From Paraspadella gotoi (lineage: Eukaryota; Chaetognatha), in assembly GCA_051294375.1 (NCBI GenBank), contig CM119268.1, positions 14,418,060 to 14,482,059 of the forward strand: a stretch of DNA of 64,000 nt. The letters run 5' to 3'. The position numbers were made by a program, and so were the translations under genes. A model generated the notes under the pieces. That model was not told the DNA's origin. It did no database searches and was given only the letters and a program-made list of their open reading frames with translations. Shown piece by piece: positions 36,630 through 47,315 of the stretch. Position 1 is the first letter of the stretch. Each line of letters begins with the position of its first letter.

Positions 36630-36663
<34 letters not shown>
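35322..36663. repeat. Palindrome, left arm
   Basis: The reverse complement appears at 36689-38198 immediately across a 25-N gap. It includes a CT array (35470-35545) matched by a GA array (37970-38040). Differences are small indels and substitutions. Confidence 0.92.
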
Positions 36664-36688
36664 NNNNNNNNNNNNNNNNNNNNNNNNN

Positions 36689-37964
36689 AACGAACAATCA
36701 ACATAAAAGTCAGTCGCAAGAAGAAAAAGGCAAATCTCTTTCCTCTCTTCTCTCTCTCTCTCTCTCTTACTCTCTCTCTCCTCGTCTCTTCTCACGCCAT
36801 TCTAGCTAACTGCCCCACACATCCAGGGACGGACTCAGTCGATTAAAAGAAACGGACTGGAAAAAAGGGAAGGAACCTCGACCCTTTTTTTTTCGTTGCA
36901 ATTTTTTTCCGTGCACCAAAGAACATCCGGAGGAAGAACCACCACACCAAGCTTGGAAGAGATAAATGACCAACCACCGGATTCTCGCCCTTTTTTTTAA
37001 ACCCCCCTTTCGTACTTCTCTCTTGACTCTCCGTCTGTGCTCTGCCTCATTTCTCTCCTCCTCTCCTCGTCTCTCGTCTCATCTCTCTGCCTCTCCTCTC
37101 TTCTCTCTCTTCCTCTTTCTTTCTCTATTTTTTCCGATAGGGGCTTATGACCACCACAAACGGCTGTTGGATCTCTCAGGGCAATGTCCCGAAAAGATGA
37201 CCACCTAAGAATATTAAGGATTTTAACCATTTTTTTAAGTTTTTAAAACCTATGATAATATTAATAATATTACTAAGACTAAATTTCTCCTGATTTCAAG
37301 TATGCCTACCGTTGCGACTTGAGGGCAACTTTCCTGTTGATTCCCCATTTGAAAGTTGATTTTGACGCTCTGTTGGGGCATTGCAAGCCCGGCGGGTGCG
37401 AAGCAGGAAGAGACACGCCGGGGCGTGAGCCTTTGAGGCGGGTTAATATCGGGTGTGTCGCAACGAGTGGAGCGAGTGATTAGACAGGGTCCTAAGCAGG
37501 AAGCAATTTGGCGCTTGGAAATTGAAACGTTCTTGTCTAATTACGCTCATTTCTGGCGGGAAGATTTTTTTAATTCCTTTTTCGAAAATAAGGAAATTTA
37601 TTATTTTGAAAAAATAATAAATTAATTCATATGTTCCTTTGAGTTTGAGGTTATTTTCTTATTTGATTTTCATTCGACTCTTGTCAGAAAAGTCGCGGAT
37701 GAATAAAAACTTTTTTTTTATTTTTAAATTATCCTAATACTTTAAAAAAATACATGCTCGCTTTAATGTTTTTTCGGTATTTTCAAAGGAATCATCCATT
37801 CTTCGCCCTTTCGGTCGTAAGCTTTCGCTCCCAAAATTCCAAACTAAAGGGGAAAATGATAACAACACGACAAGGGAAACTTTCTTCGACTTTTCCCGTT
37901 GTCCTGAGAAATTTTTGGTTGTGGATAGAGTTTGTGACAAGCCATCGGCTCTGAAGGTGATTGG

Positions 37965-38014
<50 letters not shown>

Positions 38015-38198
38015 AGAGAAGAGGAGAGAGAGAGAGAATGAAGTTGTGACTGTGTGGGCGTCTTCCAATGGGGAACGTGTTAATAAACGATAGTATGGAC
38101 GGGGGCCGAAATGGGGGTGAAACTGGGGGAGGAGGGAAGAGGAGTGGGAAGGGGAGAGGAGGGAAGGAGGAGGGGGAAATAGGAAAATAAGACGAGGG
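36689..38198. repeat. Palindrome, right arm
   Basis: Mirror image of 35322-36663. A long near-perfect inverted repeat with only a placeholder gap at its centre is the pattern left by a long read that went through a hairpin adapter and back, although a biological palindrome cannot be excluded. Confidence 0.92.
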
Positions 38199-38824
38199 AT
38201 AGGTTAGTCTTTAACCGATTCGAATTGATTCAAATCGTCTCAATTTATATCCATTCTCACTTCCCTTAACTTGGTAGTTTTAATTTTGGTTCCAAGCTTA
38301 ATAATCGCTTAATCTTTCAATACTAAATTACACTACCTCACTTTTTTTCAAGATAAATTTCAAACAATTAGCCCGTGAACCAAATGACCCGCACGTTTCC
38401 TCTTCTCCCATTTGCTCTCTTTTCGCCATATTTCTTTCGGGAAAGAAAGTTTTCCTTCTTTTTTTTCTACTTTTTTCTATTTTACTTTCTTTTTTTTCGA
38501 ACCTCCTTCTAAAAGTTTCCTCTGCACTTTCCATCCTAAAAATTCCTTGTCTTCTTCTTATTTCTTAAAATTACTTCCTTACCTCCTGATATCTTCCTCT
38601 ACCTCTTCCCCAGTCCTCACCTTCGTCAACCTTCCCCTCCTCCCTCTTCTATCCCCCTCCTCCCTCTTCTATCCCCCTCCTTCTCTCCTCCCCTTTTCTC
38701 TCCCCTCCTTTCCCTTTCGTCGCGCGTCTTGGATTCCATACTAATTAATCATAGTAATCCTCGGGAGGCTGGACACGAAATTCCTTCTCTCCTTTTTATC
38801 TCCTTCACTTTTTCTTCCCTCGCC

Positions 38825-38887
<63 letters not shown>

Positions 38888-40240
38888 CCCAAGCCCTTTC
38901 TTTTTTCCAACTTTATTTTTCTCTCTTTTTTCCCCCCAACTAAGTTTTATCTCTGCACTTTTTTTCATTTCTTCTACGAGTTTTATTTCCACGGGTTTTT
39001 TTTTATCCAAAAGAAACTGTCAGAGAGAAGGAAAAATTATTTATAAAAATAAATACATCAGATTTTAGAGAAAATAAACAAATTAAAGAAATATTTTCTG
39101 GTTTATTCGAGCGAAAAAATATTTTTTCCGACGAACTTTCGTCTTCTTAATTAAGACTTTTCCCTCTTTTTTTCTTCAAAATTTATTACGAGACTTATTT
39201 ATTATTTAGTCGTCGTTAATTTTAAAATTTTTAATCTTAATCGAATTTGTTTTCTTTTGAACTCCCGCCGCCGATTTGTGAGACACGATCGTCATCGGCC
39301 GCCGGCGAGACACACACCACTCTTTGGACCACCTCCTGCTTTAACTTCGCTTCTTCCACCACTACAACCACAATAACACACGCCACCACCCCCCAAAAAA
39401 CCACCGATATTTCCACTAACGGAATAAATCCTATAGAATCACAATGATTACAACTACGTCCACCATCAGCATATCTACCGCGACTTACATAACCATTACC
39501 ACAAATTTAATTCACTGGCATTACCACCAGTAAAACTGCTAAGTGGGGATTTATAAAACCGTTATTCCTTTCTTAATTTTAACCATAACATTAATCACGA
39601 ATTGCAATTATAAAGAAAAGAAATTGTTATTACACGTTTCTTCACAATATAACCACCATGTGCCCCAACACTAATATCTCCACCGCCGTCTCCACGGCCA
39701 ACGCCGAGACGTCGTTTTCATTCCAGATATTTTGTGGGTGGGAATCCATCCCGTCCGTTCATGAATGAATAAATCTCATTTGCATAATATCCGAAGAACA
39801 TTAAGCGTATTTAGAGATTCGATCCCCTCGTAAATTCTCGTCGTCTCTCAACATAGAGTCGCTAATAACAGAGAGAGAGAGAGAGAGAGAGAGACGCAGG
39901 CCGGGTATATAATGTTCACTCTATAATTTAAAAAAAAATTACAAAAATATTATGAATAATTACTAAAATCAACTTTCTGAATGTCCGAACAATTAGAAGA
40001 AAGCATTGATTTTTTTCCTACATTTATATAAATATATCTAAGTCTTAAATAAGTTCATAATTACATACTAATTAAATTATACTAAAAATAAAGATCCCTG
40101 CCTTCACGCAGCGAGATTTCTACGCTTCTGATTTATTTCGAACTCAACGTCTTAATTTTTGAGTTGACGTTTTTGGCCGAGATGAGCGGATGAGTCGATC
40201 TTAACAGTAGAGGTTCGATCGAGGAACACGGCCACAGGAA
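38199..40240. other. AT- and pyrimidine-rich stretch, no gene seen
   Basis: Contains a short tandem pyrimidine repeat near 38640-38690, a (CT)n run of about 55 bp at 38826-38882, and a GA run near 39870-39892. The remainder is AT-rich with frequent stops. Confidence 0.6.
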
Positions 40241-40243
40241 AAG

Positions 40244-40311
40244 ACCCTCCTCGACGGTGAACGCTCTGGATTCATGACGAAAAGGTCGCTGGTTCGAGCC
40301 CGGTAGACGGT
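40244..40311 (+). other. tRNA-like sequence with Met-type anticodon loop, degenerate
   Basis: A five-base T stem (GCTGG with CCGGT, two wobble pairs) encloses TTCGAGC. A perfect B box lies at 40291-40301. The preceding loop reads TTCATGA, as in tRNA-Met. Five of seven acceptor positions could pair. The anticodon stem does not pair and the total length is short, so this is more likely a SINE fragment or pseudogene than a functional tRNA. Confidence 0.42.
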
Positions 40312-41194
40312 AGAAATTGGTATTCGTTACCATCAAGGTGTCAATGAANNNNNNNNNNNNNNNNNNNNNNNNNAGAGAGAGATTTCGTTATGCGCCCATC
40401 TCACTCTCGCGACGCATCACACTTGCCTTACCTCTCTCTCTCCTCTCGTCATCTCCGTCTCATCATCTCATCGTCTCCTTCATCTCTCTCTCATATACTC
40501 CTTCTCCTCTCGTCTCATCTCTCATTCTCTCACTTTTTTTCTCAAATCGTTTTTCACTATAAATGTGGGCCCTTGAATTCACCTCATCCCGCACCAGGTC
40601 TTACTGTCTCGCCCTGTCTCTCTCATCTCTCTCTCGGCATCTCCCTCTCTCTCATCTTTCCTTCTCTCAAGGTCATATCAGATGGAAGGCTGTCGTCTTA
40701 AATCTTTGGCGGCCACTCGACGTGCCCCGCCGATGTTGACTGAGAGACAAATTTTTTTGGTTCTTTTTTTATTTTTCCTAGGAGTTTTTCTTCGTCTGGA
40801 TTTTATCTCAATTTTTTTTTCTTTGGGAGAAAAAAAACTGAAGAGAATTTTCCAAAAAAAAAAGAAGTGAGACAAAAAACATGTGGGAGGATTAGTTGGA
40901 ATTTAAAAGAGGTAACGATTTTTTCAAAGTTAAACGCAGCCAAAAAGAAGTTTCTTTTCCCAAGCTTAGGCTCCTCATCGTCATACCACTCTGTCGCTCT
41001 TGTGCTAAGGTTGTTGATTTCTAAATTCTTAATGGTTTCGGTACATGTCTTTGTGAATAAATTCGAGGGCGTGAGACTTTAAGCGTTTCGCGGAGCGAGA
41101 GAGGAGAGGAATGAAGTGGATTAATTGTGAAAATTAGCGCGCGCGTTTTGGCTTTCGTTTCTGCGCTGCGCGGCTTTCGTGCAAATGGAAAAGG

Positions 41195-41265
41195 CTTATA
41201 TTTTATATATGAAATTGGTACAACCAATATAAAAATTATCCATTCATTTAATGAATAAGCTATGT
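41195..41265 (+). repeat. Dispersed repeat with a palindromic core, copy 1
   Basis: A 26-base perfect match (41210-41235) to the reverse complement of 62362-62387 continues as weaker similarity for about 35 more bases. The core, ATTGGTACAACCAAT, is an inverted repeat. It is probably part of an unidentified interspersed element. Confidence 0.6.
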
Positions 41266-41335
41266 TCGAAATTATCTCTAGTTTAAAATCGAACAGGTTT
41301 TTGAGTAAATATCCTCCACTAGAAATGTGATATAC

Positions 41336-41443
41336 TTTTTGCCTTGATGGTACTGCTTCGCTAACACTTTTCGCATCGGTCGTACAGCCGAACATTCGTA
41401 ACTCGAACTCGTCATGCATGGCCCGCCGTTGTTTTTCAGTGAG
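41336..41443 (-). CDS. Candidate 36-codon internal exon, unknown protein
   Basis: On the minus strand an acceptor (TTTTTAG) is followed by exactly 36 codons of protein-like sequence beginning LTEKQRRAMHDEFELRMF, then a GTATAT donor. The exon is phase 0 at both ends if read this way. The frame stays open beyond the donor into the dispersed repeat, so the donor choice is an inference. No protein family is recognised and no partner exon was identified. Confidence 0.38.
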
Positions 41444-41779
41444 CTAAAAATGGTTACGCCCCAAAAAATATATTTTTGGAAAAGAGGCTCATCTCAAAGT
41501 CCACCAACCGCAGCGTAGCGACCCCCACCCTCTACCGACTCACTTATGGGACACCATAGTCACCATGACGTTCACAGTTACCATTGCCATCGAATTCTCC
41601 CGACTTCCCTGCACTATGAAGTCGACCGACACCATAGCCTACATTGCCTCCCATTTCATCCACCCAACCGTAGCCACAGCGACGCTTGCCACACAAAAAA
41701 AAAATTGTGGGGGGGAGAGAACACATTTAAACTCTTGACTTTTCGGGGGCTGAGAAAGAGAGAATTTTCTTCGGAGAAA

Positions 41780-41812
<33 letters not shown>

Positions 41813-42056
41813 NNNNNNNNNNNNNNNNNNNNNNNNNNNNNNNNNNNNNNNNNNNNNNNNNNNNNNNNNNNNNNNNNNNNNNNNNNNNNNNNNNNNNNNN
41901 NNNNNNNNNNNNNNNNNNNNNNNNNNNNNNNNNNNNNNNNNNNNNNNNNNNNNNNNNNNNNNNNNNNNNNNNNNNNNNNNNNNNNNNNNNNNNNNNNNNN
42001 NNNNNNNNNNNNNNNNNNNNNNNNNNNNNNNNNNNNNNNNNNNNNNNNNNNNNNNN

Positions 42057-43255
42057 TTTTTTTTTTTTTGGTTCTACTTTTCCAGTTTTTATATTTCGCT
42101 GTTTATTTTTATTTTGAGATTGTAATATTCTTGTCTAGTGGGTTTGAAAGCCCCTTAGGTACGGAATGTGCATGACGTGTGTTACAAAACTGGAGTGATA
42201 CATTTACTGTTCATTTCAAACTTCGTACAAATTGGTTGATTTAAAAGCTTTTCTGTCCAACGCAAAACAAACGGCCGATTATTTGTTGATTAAAAAGTAA
42301 AGGAGAAAAATATACTAAAATTTAATGAGACCAAAATTCGAACGTTGGTAAAAAAGAAAAAAAGGAGAAAGGTCGTCGAGCGGTGCCATTTCTTTTTGCA
42401 TCTTGGACTCCTTTTTTTTTCTTCTTTCTTTTTCCGATCTTAAGCTTTTTTCCTTTTTTTTTAGGTTTTGGCTGAAGCAAGAGAAAAACGAGGGGGAAGT
42501 TTTAAAAGAAAGAGGGGTTAAAGAAACGGGGGGAAGAGATAGATTAAGTTTTACTTCTCTCTGCCAAATCGGAAAGCCTTTGAGAGCGAAGAGGAGGGCC
42601 AGGGGAGCGATGGTGAGAAAGAGCAAAAGAAAAGTATTGGTTTTTGTTTTGTTGTTTTTTCTGTTTTTTTTTATTAACTCATATTAGTTTTACTCGCTCT
42701 CGTGATGCTTAATTCCGGAAAAGTCACGCGATTATTTTTTGCTTCAGGCGGAAGATTAATTGCGTCACGAGAAATAAATTTAAACTCATAACGAACTTTC
42801 CACCTCATCATTGATTGTATAACTTTTCCTTTGCCCCCCCTCTCTCTCTCTCATCCTCTCTCTCTCCTCTCTCGTCATCTCGTCATAGTCTCTCTCTCTC
42901 TCCTCCGCTCCTCTCAACGATTGTTTAGGTTCCCCGTTATGAGTGGCGTCTAAGAATCGTGAATTTGCCTCGAAGCAAAATTCACTTCTCGCTTTCTCGT
43001 AAGTCTATCTTCATCTGACCCTGCTCTTACACCGTTTCTTTTCCACTCTCACTCTTTTTCGATATTCTCACTCCAGTGACACTCTCTGACACTCACTGAC
43101 TCTATCCCCTCAAGCAATTTTTGGTGAAAGCCCTGATTTGATAAACAAACGAAAATTTGTGAAAAAAAAAATGATTTAATGTTTTTAGATGATTTTCAGT
43201 AGTTTAAGACTTTCCCGTTCAATATTCGCTTGGCATTCTTTGCATTCCTTTCCAG
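42057..43255. other. AT-rich stretch with a CT tract, no gene seen
   Basis: Poly-T follows the gap. A C-run and CT-rich tract lies at 42833-42912. The remainder has no recognised coding or RNA feature. Confidence 0.55.
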
Positions 43256-43386
43256 TGGGTCTCCACATTGTTGCTGCTCCCAGGCGCTCTTGTTACTGTG
43301 CTATTTGCCTCGAGGCCCGAAATGGGAAAATTAGGGGTCATTCGATGTTTATGATGAAGAGGCGAAGGCGGGTCAGCCGAAGATGA
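43256..43386 (+). CDS. Candidate terminal exon, unknown protein
   Basis: A textbook-like acceptor (TTGCATTCCTTTCCAG) precedes a frame open for about 43 codons to a TGA. It contains a short cysteine cluster (SCYCAICLEARNG) and a basic tail. A second frame is also open for over 30 codons, so the reading is uncertain. No family is recognised. Confidence 0.25.
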
Positions 43387-43414
43387 AATGAGGCCCGGGG
43401 TCATTAAGGGGAAT

Positions 43415-43690
43415 GACGTGGGAGGGACGAAAAGAGGAAGGAGGAAGGGATAAGGATTTAAGGATTAAGGAGGAAAGAAAAAAAAAGGAAAAGGACGGTG
43501 AAGGAGAAAGAAAAAAAGGAAAAGGTCGCTTCGAGATTGGTTACAAAAATACATCGCTAATAAGAGGAAGCGATCGGATATGTAAAGAGAGAAACATGAA
43601 AATGAAAAGAAGAAAGAATAAAGAAGAAAAAAAAAAGGAAAATGAAAAAAAAGTAAAAGAAAGGGAAAAGTCAGCGTCGGGCAAAAAGTC
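43415..43690. other. Purine-rich strand-asymmetric block
   Basis: Almost all A and G on the plus strand, giving lysine- and glutamate-rich open frames that are not called as genes. Confidence 0.7.
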
Positions 43691-45530
43691 AAGACTCAAC
43701 GCCTAAAATGAAAAGCCCCTCTGTCGGCGAAGGGAAACTCGTCACTTCCGGGTTTGACCGATAAATTCCGGAGCTGACGTGGCTCAATTGGTTTTTCAGA
43801 AGGGGGCGTCGGTAGTCGTCGTCAACGTCGCCGTCGTCCAGTTGGCGTCTTTTGTTTGTTTTTTTCCGTAGTCGTCGTTAAGATAATTTGACAAATGACT
43901 TTTCGATCGTTCTCTTTGTTTCAATTTGTTAAGCGGTTCTTCGTGCTAACTTATTCGATTCAGGTTACAAATTGTTGTCTGTGTCATCGATTTTGTTATA
44001 GTTTCCCCTGTCATTTGTCATTGATTCCGATTTGGCCTTTTCTGTTTCTTTTTTAGATGCCTGTTCGACTTTTGTCGTTTTTATCGCGATATTCGTGAGG
44101 TCTTTGGTGGTCTTCGGCGTCTTTTGTTTCGCCGTCTTTGTCATCGTCTTCGTCGTCGTCGTCATCGTTTTCCTTGTTCGACGTCGCATTTGTCTTCAGC
44201 CTCGTCCTCTTCAAAAATTCGTTTTCGTCGTCGTCGTCTTCGTCGTCGTCGTCGTTGTCGCGACAGCCTGGGTTCCCTTTATCCATAACTTTTGATGAAG
44301 TGTTATTGCGGTCGAAGGTAGTGATGCAGACTCCGTCGTAGATGGTGTTGTCTCTGAATGTTGTTGATGCAGTTGTCGTCGTCGTAGATGACGTTATCAT
44401 CGTATTTTGTCCTGGAACAAAAGGCAAACGGAGTTTCTTTCCCTCGGTCCTTTTTTTTCTTTTGTTGAGTTTTTTTTCTTTTTTTCCCTTTTGTTGAGTT
44501 TCGTTATGTATTACAACGTCGTGTCCTTTTAAAAACGGGTGTCCGGTACTGTCCTGTACTGTAGTCTGGCCTGTAGTCTTGAATAAAATACACCATTCCG
44601 GATAATCAACAAAAATTAGCATAACATCGCCCACTTGCCATTGGTCATTGATTTCGTCCTAGAATTCAATCCTTAAATGTTAAGAACGTTAATCATTTTT
44701 TCTATCTTATCAGTGATGAAAACTTTCAACGGCATCGGATCCTAGGGTTTACGTTATTTCGTTACTTATACTTATAGCTAAGAGAGAGAGAGAGAAATAG
44801 AGAGAGAGACGTGGTGAGCCTTGATGAGGAATCGCATTAGCGAAAGAGAAATTCCAGGTAAGCCCCTCTGTCTCTCTCTCTCTCCCTCTCTCTCTCTCTC
44901 CTCCCGGTGCTACGGCGAGTCGTGTTTGTCTTTCTAAAGATTTGTGGGAATACTTAGAGGCTTGTAGCTCATCTTAATTGTAGAACGAATACGTCGCTCA
45001 GGGGGTAACTTATGGCGCAGCATATGCGGCATATGGTGCAGCATATGCAAATCCCGGCGTATGACACTGACTGCTGAGTCGGCAAAAGAACTTTGCGCGG
45101 CCGGTGAGGGACAGGGGGGGGAAGGCGGAAGAGAGTGAGACAGAGACAGATAGAGAGAGACGCTCGGATGAAGGAAAAGAAGTAGGCAGGAAAGAGCTTA
45201 AAGGCACTCAATGTACAGCAGGGCTCAGTGGCTCACTCTTTTTCTCTTTATTTCCTATTTTTTTTTATTACGAGGAAAAGATAAACATACAGTATTATAC
45301 TATATTTGAATATTCGCATTTCGTAGCATAATTTTCGTATTATTGAATTATTGACAAATTTAAAAGAATAAAATATGATTACCATTCAGATAAGTAGATA
45401 AATATAAATATTCATAAAGATATTCATAATAAAGATACGAACGCCTGTGCTGATGCTTCTTTTTTTGGTGTGCCTTTGTCTGTGTGTACTTTTTATTAAA
45501 GTAGCTTGACACTTTCGTTAATTTTGTTTC
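43691..45530. other. TCG-rich block and AT-rich sequence
   Basis: Interrupted TCG repeats occupy about 44050-44265. GA (44780-44812) and CT (44868-44902) tracts face each other. A minus-strand frame of 193 codons (44053-44634) is open partly because of the repeat, which encodes aspartate runs. Its first 60 residues are less repetitive, but it is not strong enough to call a gene. Confidence 0.55.
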
Positions 45531-45799
45531 NNNNNNNNNNNNNNNNNNNNNNNNNNNNNNNNNNNNNNNNNNNNNNNNNNNNNNNNNNNNNNNNNNNNNN
45601 NNNNNNNNNNNNNNNNNNNNNNNNNNNNNNNNNNNNNNNNNNNNNNNNNNNNNNNNNNNNNNNNNNNNNNNNNNNNNNNNNNNNNNNNNNNNNNNNNNNN
45701 NNNNNNNNNNNNNNNNNNNNNNNNNNNNNNNNNNNNNNNNNNNNNNNNNNNNNNNNNNNNNNNNNNNNNNNNNNNNNNNNNNNNNNNNNNNNNNNNNNN

Positions 45800-46236
45800 A
45801 GAGAGAGAGAGAGAGAGAGAGATTCAGTCCAACGAAGTATAATTCGGTTAAAAGGCGTTAAGCATCATGTAAATGTTTCCGAGGCGAGGCCACAATGATT
45901 TTGTATTTTGAATGCGTTTTTCCCAACAACGATATTAGATTTTGACCAAAATGGTGAAGCTTAAAATCGGTCAGCGGGTCAGTAGGTCTCGTCCAAAAAG
46001 AATCTGGGTGAATTCTGATAATTTGTATAGTTTAGTGAACTTTCGTTATTTAAGAGACATTGTCGAAATGATTTATGTGTCTATTCTTTTTGAAGGAAAA
46101 AAAAGTATTATCTCTGTATATATTAAAAGGGGATGATGAATGAGAAATTGAGCTCGTAACTTGGCAATATATATGTCAAAACCAGATTTAGCGAGAGAGA
46201 AGACAAAAATGCAGAAGATCGAGGAGAGAGAAAGAG

Positions 46237-46322
<86 letters not shown>

Positions 46323-46854
46323 CGGGCTCCAAAGAACTTCGAATCGAAGGATGATGAAAAAAAGGGGGAAAAAAAGAACGACGACGTGGGAATCGATCGC
46401 GGGACCTTTTCTGTTCTTCGTCTAAAAAAAAAATCAGAAAAAAAAGAATCGAAGGCGGATCACGTCTCATTTTTTTAAGAGTCAAACATCAAAAAGAAGA
46501 AAAAAATTGACGTCAGGTGTCGTTTTTCCTCTTTCGTCGAGGAGGTGAGAAAAAGAGGATGAGAAGAAAAAAGTATTTTGGGAAAGGATATCGTGATATC
46601 GCGGCGAACTGGAAAATAAATTAGGGTTTTCACGCGAGACAACTATATCCTCGTCGTGTTTTGTTCAGTTGGTAAAATTCTGGCAATACTCTGTCTTAGA
46701 ATACTGAATATTTGGAAGTTCTCCTGCCCAAGAGTTTTCTTGTTGCAATTGCAAAACTGTCGTCATCTGATCGCGTTCGATGCGCGAGAGAAATAAATCG
46801 CAGAATCTCGAACATCGACGCATTCGGTTTGAGTCATCCATTGCTTTATTAAAA
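45800..46854. other. GA arrays and AT-rich sequence, no gene seen
   Basis: GA arrays at 45800-45821 and 46222-46320 lie in otherwise ordinary AT-rich sequence. Confidence 0.6.
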
Positions 46855-47216
46855 AAGCAAAGAAAATCAGAAACTAAGGAAGAAAAAGAAAAACGCAGGA
46901 AGAAAGAAAGAAAATAAAGAGAAAGAAAAAAAGAGAAAGAATCAGAAGAAAGAAAGGATATTAATAAAAAAGAAAGAAATATAAAAAAAATCCGTACATG
47001 AGTGAAGTCGAAAGATTGGAAAAAAACCGCTAGAGGAAATAAAAGAAAATTAGAGAAAGGCCAGGAAGAAAAAAAAGAAAAAGAAAAGAGGGAAAGAAAG
47101 AGAGAAAGACCCGGAAAAAAGAAAAAAATAAAGAAGGTGGCAGAGAAAAATCATTTAGGAGAGTCGAGGGAGCTGGAAAAGAAAGAGCAAAGAGAAGATG
47201 AAAGAGAAGAAGACTT
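46855..47216. other. Purine-rich block beside the retrotransposon
   Basis: About 360 bp of nearly all A and G on the plus strand, ending at the 47217-47316 gap. It shows no LTR sequence, so the rest of the 3' LTR must be inside the gap. Confidence 0.7.
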
Positions 47217-47315
47217 NNNNNNNNNNNNNNNNNNNNNNNNNNNNNNNNNNNNNNNNNNNNNNNNNNNNNNNNNNNNNNNNNNNNNNNNNNNNNNNNNNNN
47301 NNNNNNNNNNNNNNN

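Noticed and set aside
44053-44634. 193-codon minus-strand frame with Asp-rich runs
   Set aside because: Half is encoded by TCG-type repeats. The first 60 residues alone are too weak to support a gene.
47151-47216. Extension of pol beyond the gap
   Set aside because: It is flanking purine-rich DNA read through 100 N. The true stop is at the gap edge inside the LTR.
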